Of a stretch of 64,000 nt of DNA, positions 1-21,700 are shown in pieces. The DNA lies in contig NC_072456.1 in the NCBI RefSeq assembly GCF_027596085.1, forward strand, positions 14,956,744 to 15,020,743, written 5' to 3'. Each line of letters starts with the position of its first letter. The stretch's first letter is position 1. Source of the DNA: Anoplopoma fimbria. Its lineage: Eukaryota; Chordata; Actinopteri; Perciformes; Anoplopomatidae. A program made the translations under genes and the position numbers. Below the pieces are notes generated by a model. That model saw only the letters and a program-made list of their open reading frames with translations, was not told the origin of the DNA and did not search any database.

Positions 1-1278
1 CATCCAAACACTTTCCGTTTAAACTGTTTATACAATACATTATAATGTATTTTCTATGTGTTAAATGTTTTGATGATGCATATGAATCAAACCAGACTTT
101 CCATCCCTATGTAACAAATTAAATATTTATGCAGTCAATGAAAATGTAAGGTTCATGTTGTCAATCTTTTCCACTGTCAACTTAAAAAATGCAAACAGAA
201 ATATAATAGTATTAAAATGAGATGTGTTGCTGCATTCAAAACATTCAACAAAAAAGGCTTTAAGTGAGTAAAAATTATGTAAGTGCAGAAGGTTTTGAGT
301 GTGCTAGTGTAAGTTAGTGTAAGTGGGAAATACATATTATGTTTAAATCTGGGTGAACTGACCCTTTAAAAAAAGGCTAAATCAACTACCTTACATTCCT
401 TTGAAAGGAATGTGTGCCTACTTCGGTTTTAGATTTGAATATGTTCTATGCAAATATTTCTCAGACCCAGAGGGATTCAGGACACCCTAGCTTATTAATG
501 GTTTTCATAGAAAAAATGTTATAAGAATTAGCTTTACTTACCAGCTGAGACTGATAAAGAATCTTAGTATGGGGTTCATCATATCAGATACACCTTCTCT
601 TACCTCTTACCTTTTCTTTGGGCCTCACTGCAGTGCTAGTAAAACAGTTGTTATTTCTGCATCTCTTAGAGATGTTTAACTGAAACGTCAAGTTGCTAGT
701 CAATTGTAAACGTTTTTATGATAACATTGAACAGGGATGATTTCGTTGTTAGATATTCCAAATTCAGCCTGATTATTCGGCCAGTGTAATGACAAACATT
801 GTAGCAGTAAGAATACATTATAATATTATAGTTATCATATAAACCAACTAATGCAGTCATGTCTTGCTCTACTGGATAACCTAGTAACCCAGCTATTTAT
901 GTTTATGAGTTTAAAAGATTATATTATCACTCATATCGGTCACTCAATTACCAGAAGAATCACTGAAGCAATAACCAACAAGATGTTTCTTGCTTTTCTC
1001 CGTAGCAGTATCATCAATTGAAAATGTGGAATGTGCTTGAGAGTAATGGCATTTGATTGTACATATAAATAAATGATTAAATTCCCAACTCTTTGAAGTG
1101 GGCTTTTCTGTTATACATACAGGCTTGAGAACTACTGTATGATTTCAACCTTTTTACTTACAATTTAAACATGTGAAATATGCCATACATTTTTCAGGTC
1201 TTCATTAAGAGGTGCAATCATGTACAAAGTGTTAAAACATCATCAGACAAATACTGATGTAACTGAAACAGTGTAGCC
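1..1278. other. AT-rich intergenic DNA, nothing recognised
   Basis: I see no exon, RNA gene or clear repeat here. The stretch lies downstream of the 3' end of gipc3, which runs on the minus strand. Reading frames are short and broken. Confidence 0.5.
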
Positions 1279-1573
1279 TGCGGCTGTGGCGTAGTGGAGA
1301 GCAAGGTAGTTCTCCAATCAGAGGGTCGGTGGTTCGATACCCGGCTTCGGCAGTCGATGTGTCCTTGGGCAAGACACTTAACCCCAAGTTGCTCCCGAAG
1401 GCTTGCCATCGGTGTGGACTGGATGTTGCATGAATGTTAGTTAGAGTCTGATGGTGGCACCTTGCATGGTAGCCTGTCATCAGTGTGTGAATGGGTGAAT
1501 GATATGTAATATACTACTGACTGTAAGTCGCTTTGGATAAAAGCGTCTGCTAAATGACTGTAATGTAATGTAA
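1279..1573 (+). repeat. tRNA-derived SINE
   Basis: The head resembles a tRNA gene, with an A-box-like TGGCGTAGTGG at 1287-1297 and a B-box-like GGTTCGATACC at 1331-1341. The body contains 'cttgggcaagacacttaacc', and the 3' end has 'gctttggataaaagcgtctg' followed by (TAATG)n. The flanks share a short TGTAGCC (1272-1278 and 1574-1580) that may be a target-site duplication. It is not a functional tRNA, because the sequence after the B box does not close an acceptor stem. Confidence 0.8.
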
Positions 1574-2670
1574 TGTAGCCAGTGTGTGTAATGTATTCCA
1601 GTGTTTACTTACTTACATGTAGTCACATAATGACCTATAACTTGTTCACATTGTTTTGTGAGCAAGAAAACATTTAACTGTCAAACTCTAACATGTAGTT
1701 TGATGCTTCCTTCTTTCCACAGTAAATACTCCCCAGTGCAGACACAGACAGAGAGAGAAGCACATTAAAACTAAGTGATCCTGAAGTATAAAGACTGAAA
1801 CAAGCCGGTGAGATACATATTTACATATATTTCCTTGAAACTAACTCTGTGAATGTATGGCAAAAGGGGGACGTATTTGTGAATATGTGATACAATGTTA
1901 TTTTAATATTAGTGGGCAAGAAGACCTTCATATTTTTCTGGCAAAATTGCTGCAGGGAACTCATAAGCTAACCAGTTTTTTTGTTTTTTGTTTTTTATTG
2001 TGGGAATTCAGCTGGAGCTTGTCCCCTGATGTTCATTTCACAGTTGTGACTAATGTCTTAACATTTTTTTAAGTTCAGATGCTTACTCAGAGGTCTGAGA
2101 ATATTTAAACTGCTATTTATTGCACAAGGGCCACTTGGTTATTTCAAATAGTAGATCGATTTTAAATAAATACAATGACAACCTATTTGCAAACATATTA
2201 TAAGTTATAGATCATGTATGTAGATCTCTAGCTTGTAAAGTGTATTGATGATAGAGAAGTAGACGAATACATTCAGATTTTGGGATGACCCAAAAATGTC
2301 CCCTTGTTTCTTTCCCGTTTGCCCAGTGGGTCTTCATCAAAGGAAAAAAGTTCAGTGTAGCTTATCTAACTTCCTTGATTCCTAGATGGCTGGCTGATTG
2401 TCCACTGTTTTTGCATTTGTGTTTCCTACCACATTGTTATCATATCCTTTGCATAATGTTCTATACGTATGAGAAGGGATGGAGCTCTTAAAAACATTTG
2501 TAGACTCTTATCTTTGATCCAAATGGGAATAAGCCTGTATTTTTGTGAACCAGCTAACTTCACTGTCACTGTTTTTCCTAAACACGATCAACAGCTAATT
2601 GCCTACACCGTAATGGTTCATTTCAATCTTTGATTTCAGAACAAATCTGTTTAAAAACTACACGGCAATT
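1574..2670. other. intergenic / distal gipc3 3' flank
   Basis: No coding exon was found. The sequence is AT-rich. The nearest polyadenylation-like hexamer for gipc3 is at 2678-2683, so this stretch is probably beyond the transcript, although a longer 3'UTR cannot be excluded. Confidence 0.4.
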
Positions 2671-2677
2671 GTCTGTG

Positions 2678-2683
2678 TTTATT
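2678..2683 (-). terminator. gipc3: candidate gipc3 polyadenylation signal
   Basis: TTTATT on the plus strand reads AATAAA on the minus strand, about 255 nt after the gipc3 stop codon. Such hexamers are frequent in AT-rich DNA, so this is only the nearest good candidate. Confidence 0.35.
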
Positions 2684-2869
2684 GTAAAGAGTTTTCAACA
2701 TTCAGGGGAAAGAGTGATGATCAGCATTTGTGCAAATTATTGTAATTTGACAATTCAAAAGGAATTGGTTGAAATAGTTGCGGTCCCTGTCATAGTTTTA
2801 AAGGAAGTCATTAAAAATGAAAAGCTTCTACGCATTCTTGTTTTCCCAGTTGGATGTACTAGAGAACAG

Positions 2870-2919
2870 AGCTTTCTCTCTCTATCTTTCTCTTTCTCTC
2901 TCTCTCCCTCTCCCTCTCG
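2870..2919. repeat. CT-rich (GA-rich on minus) simple sequence
   Basis: This run of CTCTCT/CCCTCT lies just past the gipc3 stop codon and so probably within its 3'UTR, where it reads as a GA-rich tract. Confidence 0.7.
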
Positions 2920-2937
2920 CGCTGTTATAGTAAATGT

Positions 2938-13328
<10,391 letters not shown>

Positions 13329-13418
13329 CGGGCCCCAGCTTTGGTATGGTCCTCCTCTGGGAGCCCTGTTGCTGCACTGCTCTGGCAAAGAGAAAAACTC
13401 TGTCTTTCCCTCTGCTTA

Positions 13419-16400
13419 GCCGACCAACCGCCCAACCATATCACCCAGAGCTTTGGGGTGAAGAGCCCAGATGAATTAATGATGAGAGTAGCTTGGTAAC
13501 AGTAGCTGGAAGAGGCCAGCCAGACCCTGCTGGGTAGAAACCCAACACCCTTTGAGATGAGGATTGTATGTGTTACACCTGAGTTTCTGGCAGCTCACGC
13601 ATAGAGAACACAAACAAAACACATCAGGTAAAGGTTTGTTCATCGAATGACACGGTTACAACTCTAATCCCCCATATCAGTCTGGGCACGAGACATACAT
13701 ACCCTGAATATGGGAACATCCCTCTGAAGTGTGAAACTGCCCAGCATATCTGAAAAATGATTTACAAAATGGGCCGCTTGTAAAAGGCCAAAGACAATGT
13801 GCCAGTGTTAGGGGTAAGATGATATCATTGGATTGGGAGTAAGGTGCTTCCCCCTTCGCTGGCCTCATTGAATGAAACTGGCTGTTGCTGGGGTGAATCC
13901 TTGGAGATGCACTGACCTTTTTGACCCCACTGACAGACCACAGATATGAAACATGACAGTTACAGCCGCTAAACAGATGTTTCATTCACTTAGGTATTTG
14001 ATGCTTCTTACACTGGCAAGGTTTTTAAGCATCAGTTTACAACCTTACTATACAAAAATGTGTGTACACATGACAGGAAAGCCCGTAAATAATAATGAAT
14101 AACACAAGATATCTATATCAAAAACTCCTAGAACCAATGGAGTATCTTGACTTGGAACAAAATGTCTTATTTACAAGCAAAAAATAATTTTAATAGTGCT
14201 TATGTACTGTATAATGTATGATGAGACACGCATTTCCTCTATAAGTGGAATCTGAGACAGATGGATTAAAACAGATAAATGACTTAAATAGCTCAGTAAA
14301 AGGATTTCCACTCATCAGCCGACCCTAAGCTTGAGCGTACAATGACAAAAGGATGTTTTAATAACATTCTGTTTCTTTTGAATAGTGGATCAACAAACAG
14401 ACATGCAAAATCCACGATGACCAAAATCAAATTCTGTTCTGCTATGATGGTCTGTTGGCCTTTATTTGTCACACTTTGTCCCATGTGTTGTGTTACTCAT
14501 GTGCAGTACAATGACGCAGTCATGCCAGGACACAAAAATATATTTATCCATCAGATCTGGAATTTCCACAAAAGTCACATTTTAAAATGCCAGCTAGGAA
14601 CGTGTCTCCGGTATTGTGATTCCATTGCAATTGACTTTGAATGAAGATTCTTTCAGGATGAATAGAATGTACCGAAAGAGGTTTGAGACGCAAAATTGCT
14701 GATACCTCTCAGACATTTACAATGTTTTATACTGACATTTATTGGGATTTTTTTGTAAATAGAACATTTTATTTGATAGGTATATGGTGTTAATATTAAG
14801 ACAAAAATATACAAATGTACATTGTACAATAAGGGTACAGCCTGCGATGCACTATTTTTTTAATCGCTTCATAAGCATTTCTACACACCTGTGCTGTAAC
14901 GTTCATGGCTGCAGCTGTCTGTGCGTCATAGCCTCGTTTTCTAGGCTACGGTGTTGCCAGCCTACCAAGGTCAGTGTTTACACCAGCAGCTGATAATAAG
15001 GATCTCACTGACAAAACATTATTTTGCAATAGATAGTCCTCTACGCAAAGGACATCTAACTTTCTCTTTCTTTGCAAATTTAACTGAAAGACAAAAGTCT
15101 AAATTATAGGGATGAATGTAAGTAAAACTGATCTTTATATTAAGATGCAAAAAGCCAGATTCATACTAGCAACAGCCTGCCAAAGCATCCTTGCTGTGCA
15201 ATTGGTTATGTAGTACAGAGAAGTACAAAAGAGATCAAGAGCCATTAAATAAAAGCTGCAATGATCATTTTACTGTTTGCAAAAGAACATTTTAAATACG
15301 CCCTACTTATGTGACTATCAGCTGATTGGCTCTGAACAGATGGTGTGTCATTTACAAATATTGACTACATCAAGGGTGAATAATTCAAGCTGCATGACTC
15401 AGAGTGTTAATATTATTTAAACGTGTGGTCTCATAGGACAAAAAGCATCTGCAGTGACAAATAAACGATTTCTTTTATTCTATTGTCTTATTTGTTTTGT
15501 TTTGGGGTGGTTGACTCTGGGATATTCGTTTTTTATTCAGCAGTCACAGCCTACTGCGCTGAATGTGAATGTCACATCACTTTCACATCTCACTGACACA
15601 CAGTGTCTTCACTACAAAACAGGGGCCTCAATGTCATGGTATTGTGCACGGTTCAAATGACCTCAAACAAATTTGGTTGATGGGGCTTTCGTGAGTCCTG
15701 GATGCGTAGTACCCCACTTTGTCCAATTATATAGCCATCCCTCTCACTGATGAATCATCACAGAAAAGCCTGTTATTGCCTACGCTGTCTCTACACCCCC
15801 TTATTGCGTCACATACTTCCTTATTAAGTGTTATTTCCTCCTCTCTATCTGCTTTGTTTCATGGAAGGGTAGACCATGGGCTGACTGGTGTAGGCCAGAT
15901 TGCGTGAGTGGGTGGGTGGGTAATGTGTTTGCTGTGTCATGTGGCAAATAATACACTGCCTTTGTTGTTCCTGGTGGCTGGTCAGAAAAAAAAAGATTTT
16001 CAATTGCTATGATTTGTGCGCATTTGTCTTAACAGCGGCCTGATAATGATTTTGTTTTTTTTTATATATGTGATCAAGGTATCCATCAATACAGTAGTGA
16101 AATACTGACAGCTGTGTTGTAATCAGAGTGTACTGTGTTTCAATAACCCACTGATACGTAATGATGTGAGTTATCAGTGACATAAAGACAAATTCTGGGA
16201 CAATTATTGAAATTGACAAACAAAGACCATCTCCATAAGAATGTCATTCCTAATATTGCCGTTAAAAATCCTGAGTATTCAGTACACACATAGGAGGAAC
16301 TTGATAGCCAAGGTTGTAAAAAATGTTCAGCCAATATAAAAACTTGTAAACTTGACTGAATTTCAACCATAAGAATTGACAAAACCTTATATATCATATA

Positions 16401-17400
16401 CTTTCTATATCATATCATAACATATATATCCTTCTTGGTCAGCAACAATCTGTGTTATTTTTTATTTATTTTTTCATAGGTGGGCCCTTCTCCCCTGGAG
16501 GTAAAGGTTCAGGGTCATCTACAGGTAACCGTCGCACACCTTGCTTAAGGACACTTTAAGTAATTGCTTTAACAGGCAGCGCAAACCATCTTATGATATA
16601 TAAAAAAAGATATTTTGTCTTATTGAAACACCCTTTTGGAGCACTTTCCATTTTGATAACATAACATTTTAAAAACACATGAGGTAGTCACAAGTAACAC
16701 ACAGACATCCAATGTGACTACAATGTGACTTAGCTGATGATTTAGCTGTACTTGGCTGATTGTACAGTAGGCGTGTGACTTTGATTTGTTGCTGCATTTG
16801 TTGGGGGGGGGGGAGTGCTTCCCATCATAAACTGTTTGCACAATGCTGGGAATGAAGTGTGTCATGCAGTGGAATAAAACCCATAAACTGACCAATATTT
16901 GTAATTTTCCTTTTTAACTTTATGGCTGCCATTTTTTTGGTGGTGATCTGTACTTCTGGAATTGCTCTTTCTCACAGTTTACAAGCCTAACTGTAATAAA
17001 ATAAAAAGAATTGACAAATAAAAAACAATAGCAGTAGGCCTTATTTTTTGTTCCTTATTCAGATGGACATGAGTGCTATTTCTGCTGTCATTATTAATGT
17101 TAATTTATGTATCATATGGTATAGGTTTACCCTCTTATAATTCCATTCAGCCTTATGTTTGTAGATGTAAACCAGTATGTAAAGCAGCCCCACCCTGGTG
17201 TACCAGTAGTTCTTTTCTCTGACGGATAAAGCAGTGTCATGTGGCACATAAAAACGCTACTGTTAAACCACAACATGAATATTACAGAAATTGTTCATAC
17301 GTGAAATGTTAAAATCACATGTCGGCACAAATGATTATTTAAAAGGACCAGTGAGCACAACAATATAGTGGGCCCTATCCTTTAGGTCTCAGAAAGGGAC
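13419..17400. other. divergent intergenic region between gipc3 and the GRAMD2 gene
   Basis: About 4 kb separates the 5' ends of gipc3 (minus) and the GRAMD2-type gene (plus). I see no coding exon. The gipc3 transcription start must lie here or in an undetected upstream non-coding exon, but no core promoter motif stands out for it. Confidence 0.5.
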
Positions 17401-17410
17401 AACACGACTA

Positions 17411-17420
17411 CCATATAAGG
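17411..17420 (+). promoter_or_regulatory. perfect CArG box (SRF-type site)
   Basis: CCATATAAGG fits CC(A/T)6GG exactly and lies about 250 bp upstream of the GRAMD2 start codon. Serum response factor binding is inferred from the motif only. Confidence 0.45.
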
Positions 17421-17457
17421 TAATGGGCGGTCGGTGGAAGCCAACTACCCCGTTCTG

Positions 17458-17514
17458 ATTGGAGGAGCGGTCTGACATGACTGGTTTTCGCATGTCGTTA
17501 CGGACGTTGATTGG
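17458..17514 (+). promoter_or_regulatory. paired inverted CCAAT boxes in the GRAMD2 promoter
   Basis: ATTGG occurs at 17458-17462 and again at 17510-17514, 52 bp apart, in a locally CpG-containing stretch just upstream of the first coding exon. This spacing and setting are typical of NF-Y promoters. No TATA box is evident. Downstream, the probable 5'UTR carries a GGA-repeat run (about 17568-17590). Confidence 0.45.
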
Positions 17515-17667
17515 ACGCCTGACTTGGTTCGATTTGGGCTCATTATCTTAATCAGCCGTGGATGGAGTGAGGAGGAGGAGGAGGAGGAGAAAAAAAAAAG
17601 CAGAAGCCAAACAAGAACGGTGGAGACTGGCGTGGAGGGTCGTTTCGACACGAACAGGCGGGGAAGG

Positions 17668-17759
17668 ATGCTTGAAAACAAGAGAGAGAGATTGAAAACC
17701 TTCCTGAGGAAGATCGACGAGAAGGCCATCGTCAAACTCAAGCACTTCATGAAAGAGAG
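17668..17759 (+). CDS. gramd2b: gramd2b-like coding exon 1
   Basis: It encodes residues 1-31, a lysine/arginine-rich helix (RERLKTFLRKIDEKAIVKLK). The ATG at 17668 is the first in its open frame. The donor AGAG|GTGAGT leaves a two-base overhang. A 9-kb intron follows. Confidence 0.75.
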
Positions 17760-18330
17760 GTGAGTGCAGCGAGCGTGGCTAGCTGGACCGCTATCCGCCG
17801 GTGAGCGACATCAACAGGGTGGAGGCTAACAGTTAGCATCTATCTGATGATCACCTGTCCAGTCAGATCTGATAGTCTCCCCCTTCTTTAAATATTGTTT
17901 TAACTCAAATGTACGTAAGGAGAGACAACGTATTTCGCTCAATTAGTAACTAGATCATGCTAAAGGGTTAGCGTTAGCATCCGCCTGGCCGGATATGTTG
18001 TCATTTAAATGATCTTTAGCTAACCAGGGACACTCACTGCCCTCCTACTGTCTCTGTTAATCCTGGATCCAGAGTTCAAATACACAGAGGTAAACTGGTG
18101 TTATGTGTGTGTGCTTTCTGTCTAGATTAGTAGCCGACTAGTGTGTGTAAATAGACAGCGTTAGATATAGTAGAGTGGCATAAATGTTCCTCCTGCTCAG
18201 AGAGAGTCATGACTTCATGCACAGGCCTATGTGGGTCAGATTGGCTTCACTTTGTATCATTGGGTGATCCAGCCCTGTTGAGATCCAGAGCACACACTCT
18301 TTTAAACCTGCACAGCTAGTGTTACCCCAA

Positions 18331-18397
<67 letters not shown>

Positions 18398-18700
18398 TTG
18401 TCATACACACACTTGTCACACAAGGGACGATCAAGTCAACGTTTTCACAGAAAAGACTATTTTTAGCTCGCATGAGTCGACCACAGGTGGTCCATGGTGT
18501 TATATAAATGCTCCCTACATCTCATTGTTGGTACTCCTCGTCCTCTGAGCTTTGCTTTCACTCACCTCCCCATAGATAGCCATTTAACTGGAAAAGGGCC
18601 CCACCAATCAGACTGGCCTGCTGCTTATCAGCATAGCTATGGTGTGTCTGTAGTATGGTATGTGGGACGATTATCAGTTTCCACAACACACATATATGTG

Positions 18701-18762
<62 letters not shown>

Positions 18763-21700
18763 GTGTCACTCAGGCAGTGTCGGACATCATTGAGCCAAGG
18801 CTCTGACCATGTATGATCTATCATTTCATCCGCTCTATTTTCTAGTCAGTTTGTTCTTACACTTAAATCTAAATGAAGCCATACGAAGATAGAAAATGTC
18901 AGACTAGACATGTATTCGAACGTAGCAAATGAGTACACCACATGCTTTAACACTGAACACCTTCTTGCTAGTTCATCTTCAAGTCTTTGCATACAGATTT
19001 GCAATGCACACAGTGGGCATAATATGAATAGCCTTGTTTCAATAGGGAATAGCTCATTGCTGCAAAGCTTTCTTAGATGGAGGAGCCTGGAATAGGCTGG
19101 GTGGGGCAGCTAAGCAGGCGTTCTGTTGGCTCCGGGAAGATGCTCGTAGTACAGAGCTTCCTGGCAGCTGTGGGCAGTGAAGACTGTGTAGGTCTAAATT
19201 ATGAGATGTGCTGCAGGCGCAGAGGAAAAGCACAAGTTAGAGGATGAAACCACATCTGCAAAACTGTGCATTGCTAAATGTAGGGTTGCCTACTAACCAG
19301 CTGGTCGCGGTTGAAGTTATGTGTTGCCTCTGTCAGGCTAGTGCTAATGACCACTCCTCTGCTCTTGTCACAGAGCCAAAAAGGCTATATTCTTCTTAGC
19401 CGTTTCACCTCTTGGTACTCACAGTAGCCTGGTGAATTCCACCCATACCATGCCATAGGGCATTGCAATTTCAGTCACATCAGTAAGGAGTTACTAATCA
19501 CTTGCTGTATACTTCTTTTAAACAAGTTATTCTCGATGATACATGGATGAGCCCCCGGACTCTTGTCATTCAAGATATTTAGAATTTCCAAGATGGATGG
19601 TATTTCAAGCTTACGATGGCTTGTACCAGGTTTTAGAGATTCATTAGGCTCAGTGGATTTGGCAAATGTAGAAGTTTTTGATATGAATGTTCACGCAGAC
19701 AACCTGCTGCTCTGTGGAGCTGAGAGCAACACAATTCTACTGTAGATTAATTCCAAGCCCCATTTATGACTTTATTATAGACTATTTTAAATACAAATTT
19801 TCCAGACACCACACCAAACCCCCTGTTCATACGCCTGTTCGCTGAGAGTATTCTGAGTCGCTTTGAAGAAAGACACTCTCTGTCTCTGTATCCAGCTAGC
19901 ACTGAGGAAGTGAAGGGAGATGCCACATGACTTCCCACTCAAACACACAGTTGCTCTGTAACACATGTACACAGACACATTCTGTTCCACTTGGCAGGCA
20001 TGCACACAGAGTTTTCTTGCAGATTGAGCCCTTGCAGGGCGCCACGGACTGCATGCTATTTCGCCATGGCCACTTGCTTGCTTCCCTGTTCACCACGTAC
20101 ATTTCGTCCAACCCAGAGAATGTTTTTGGGTTGCCTTTAATTTTGAAATGTTGGCAAATTTTCTGGTCTATGAGACTAAAGTAGGTAAAATAGGTAAAGA
20201 ATGGGGTTAAAAAAAAAAACAATTACAAAACTAAACTACATTATCACAGATTAGGACTCTGATTCCTGTGTGCATGGTTGCAAAAACTTTAACATCTTTT
20301 CTGGCCCATTTAACATAATAAAGCACAGCTGCAACAATCCGTCCTTCTGCTTTGGAATATGCTGGTTTTGATTGGATCATGGAAATCAGCTGTTCACATG
20401 ACAGAAATGATTCATAACTGTCCAGGAGATGGTGCTCTGACACTATTCTTATTCTGCAAATTCTCAGATGATCTCAAAGTGATTACATCGCTGCATATAA
20501 CCTTTTGTCAGCATCGCATGTGAACCTGGGGGCTCAACAGAAATGTTGCCTGTTGGAAAGTTTTGACACAGGCATTCTGTTCAGAAGCAATTTTGTCTTA
20601 AGGGTTAGTTTACCGAAGAGCTGACGTCTGCAGCTGGACTCCTGGGATCATATGTGTCATCTTGGGACAGCACACGGAAGCGTCATAACTCTACACCCAG
20701 GGGTGTTATTTTGTCGACTGGCATGTTGAGCTGTAAATTAATTTAAACAAACACGCCTTGTGTAGATTTGTTATATAACTTTCTGGTTATTGGTTACTTT
20801 TTTAATAATTAAATAAATATAATTTCCTGCCCTTTTTTTATATCGTAAAAGGGCCAGTGTGAGCTTTACATGAAATTAATTTGTTCAATCCAGTACCTTC
20901 ACCCAGTTTACTAAAGTTTGTAGAATAGAAAAAATATTCCATCAAACTGTCAACAACATTTAACATTTTTATGCATGTTACCACTCAAGTTATGAAGTAA
21001 GTTGTCCAATTTGGTGATGGGGAAAAGTATTTCAACTATGAGCTGTTTTTATAAGAACAAAGATGAACAAGGCTATCGTGAGAAGTGCCCTTGCACCTCC
21101 TCTCAAGCATTGCGCAAGTCTTATCTGTAGATAAAATGGAGAGTGACAATCACAAAGCAGAATTGCTCATGGTTAGGTACACAGGCAGTGTTGGAAGGTG
21201 GAATAATCCCCTTTTGTTATGATGCAGAAATCTTATCTGTTCAGTGTATTCAGTAATTATCTAACTGGCCAACCCCTGGGACACCCTTTTCCTGCCTAAA
21301 TGTCAGCGATGAACTGGTATGTGAGGACATTAGTTAGATTTGCACTCGGCTAGTGGTGCTCAACAATCATGTCTTTTTCCAGAAATCATGACACGGTTAC
21401 TCAAGATAATTGACTGACCTCGGTCTATGGAGAAGGCAGATATCTCTACAGCCGTTATCTCCAAAACTAAGCAACTCACACAAAAACAATCAAGTTTGAT
21501 GAGAGAAAATATCTACTTTTGACTTTGGGGGGGGGAACTGTCTCCTTTTTAAGATGATCGTTGTGTAAGCTATATTTTGTGAACCGTTTGTACTATCTGG
21601 AGAGATTTCGGAAGCGACTTTATGCAATCGGGGGTAGTTAAAGGATAAAACGGTGGTCTGTTGGCCTGTTGAACCTTTTTCCATCAATGGATAGCCTGCC

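Noticed and set aside
1282..1345. A tRNA gene
   Set aside because: A and B boxes are present, but there is no cloverleaf with a matched acceptor stem, and a SINE body follows.
17524..17763. GRAMD2 start at 17524
   Set aside because: The codon is TTG and the stretch is probable 5'UTR with a GGA repeat. The first ATG in the frame is at 17668.
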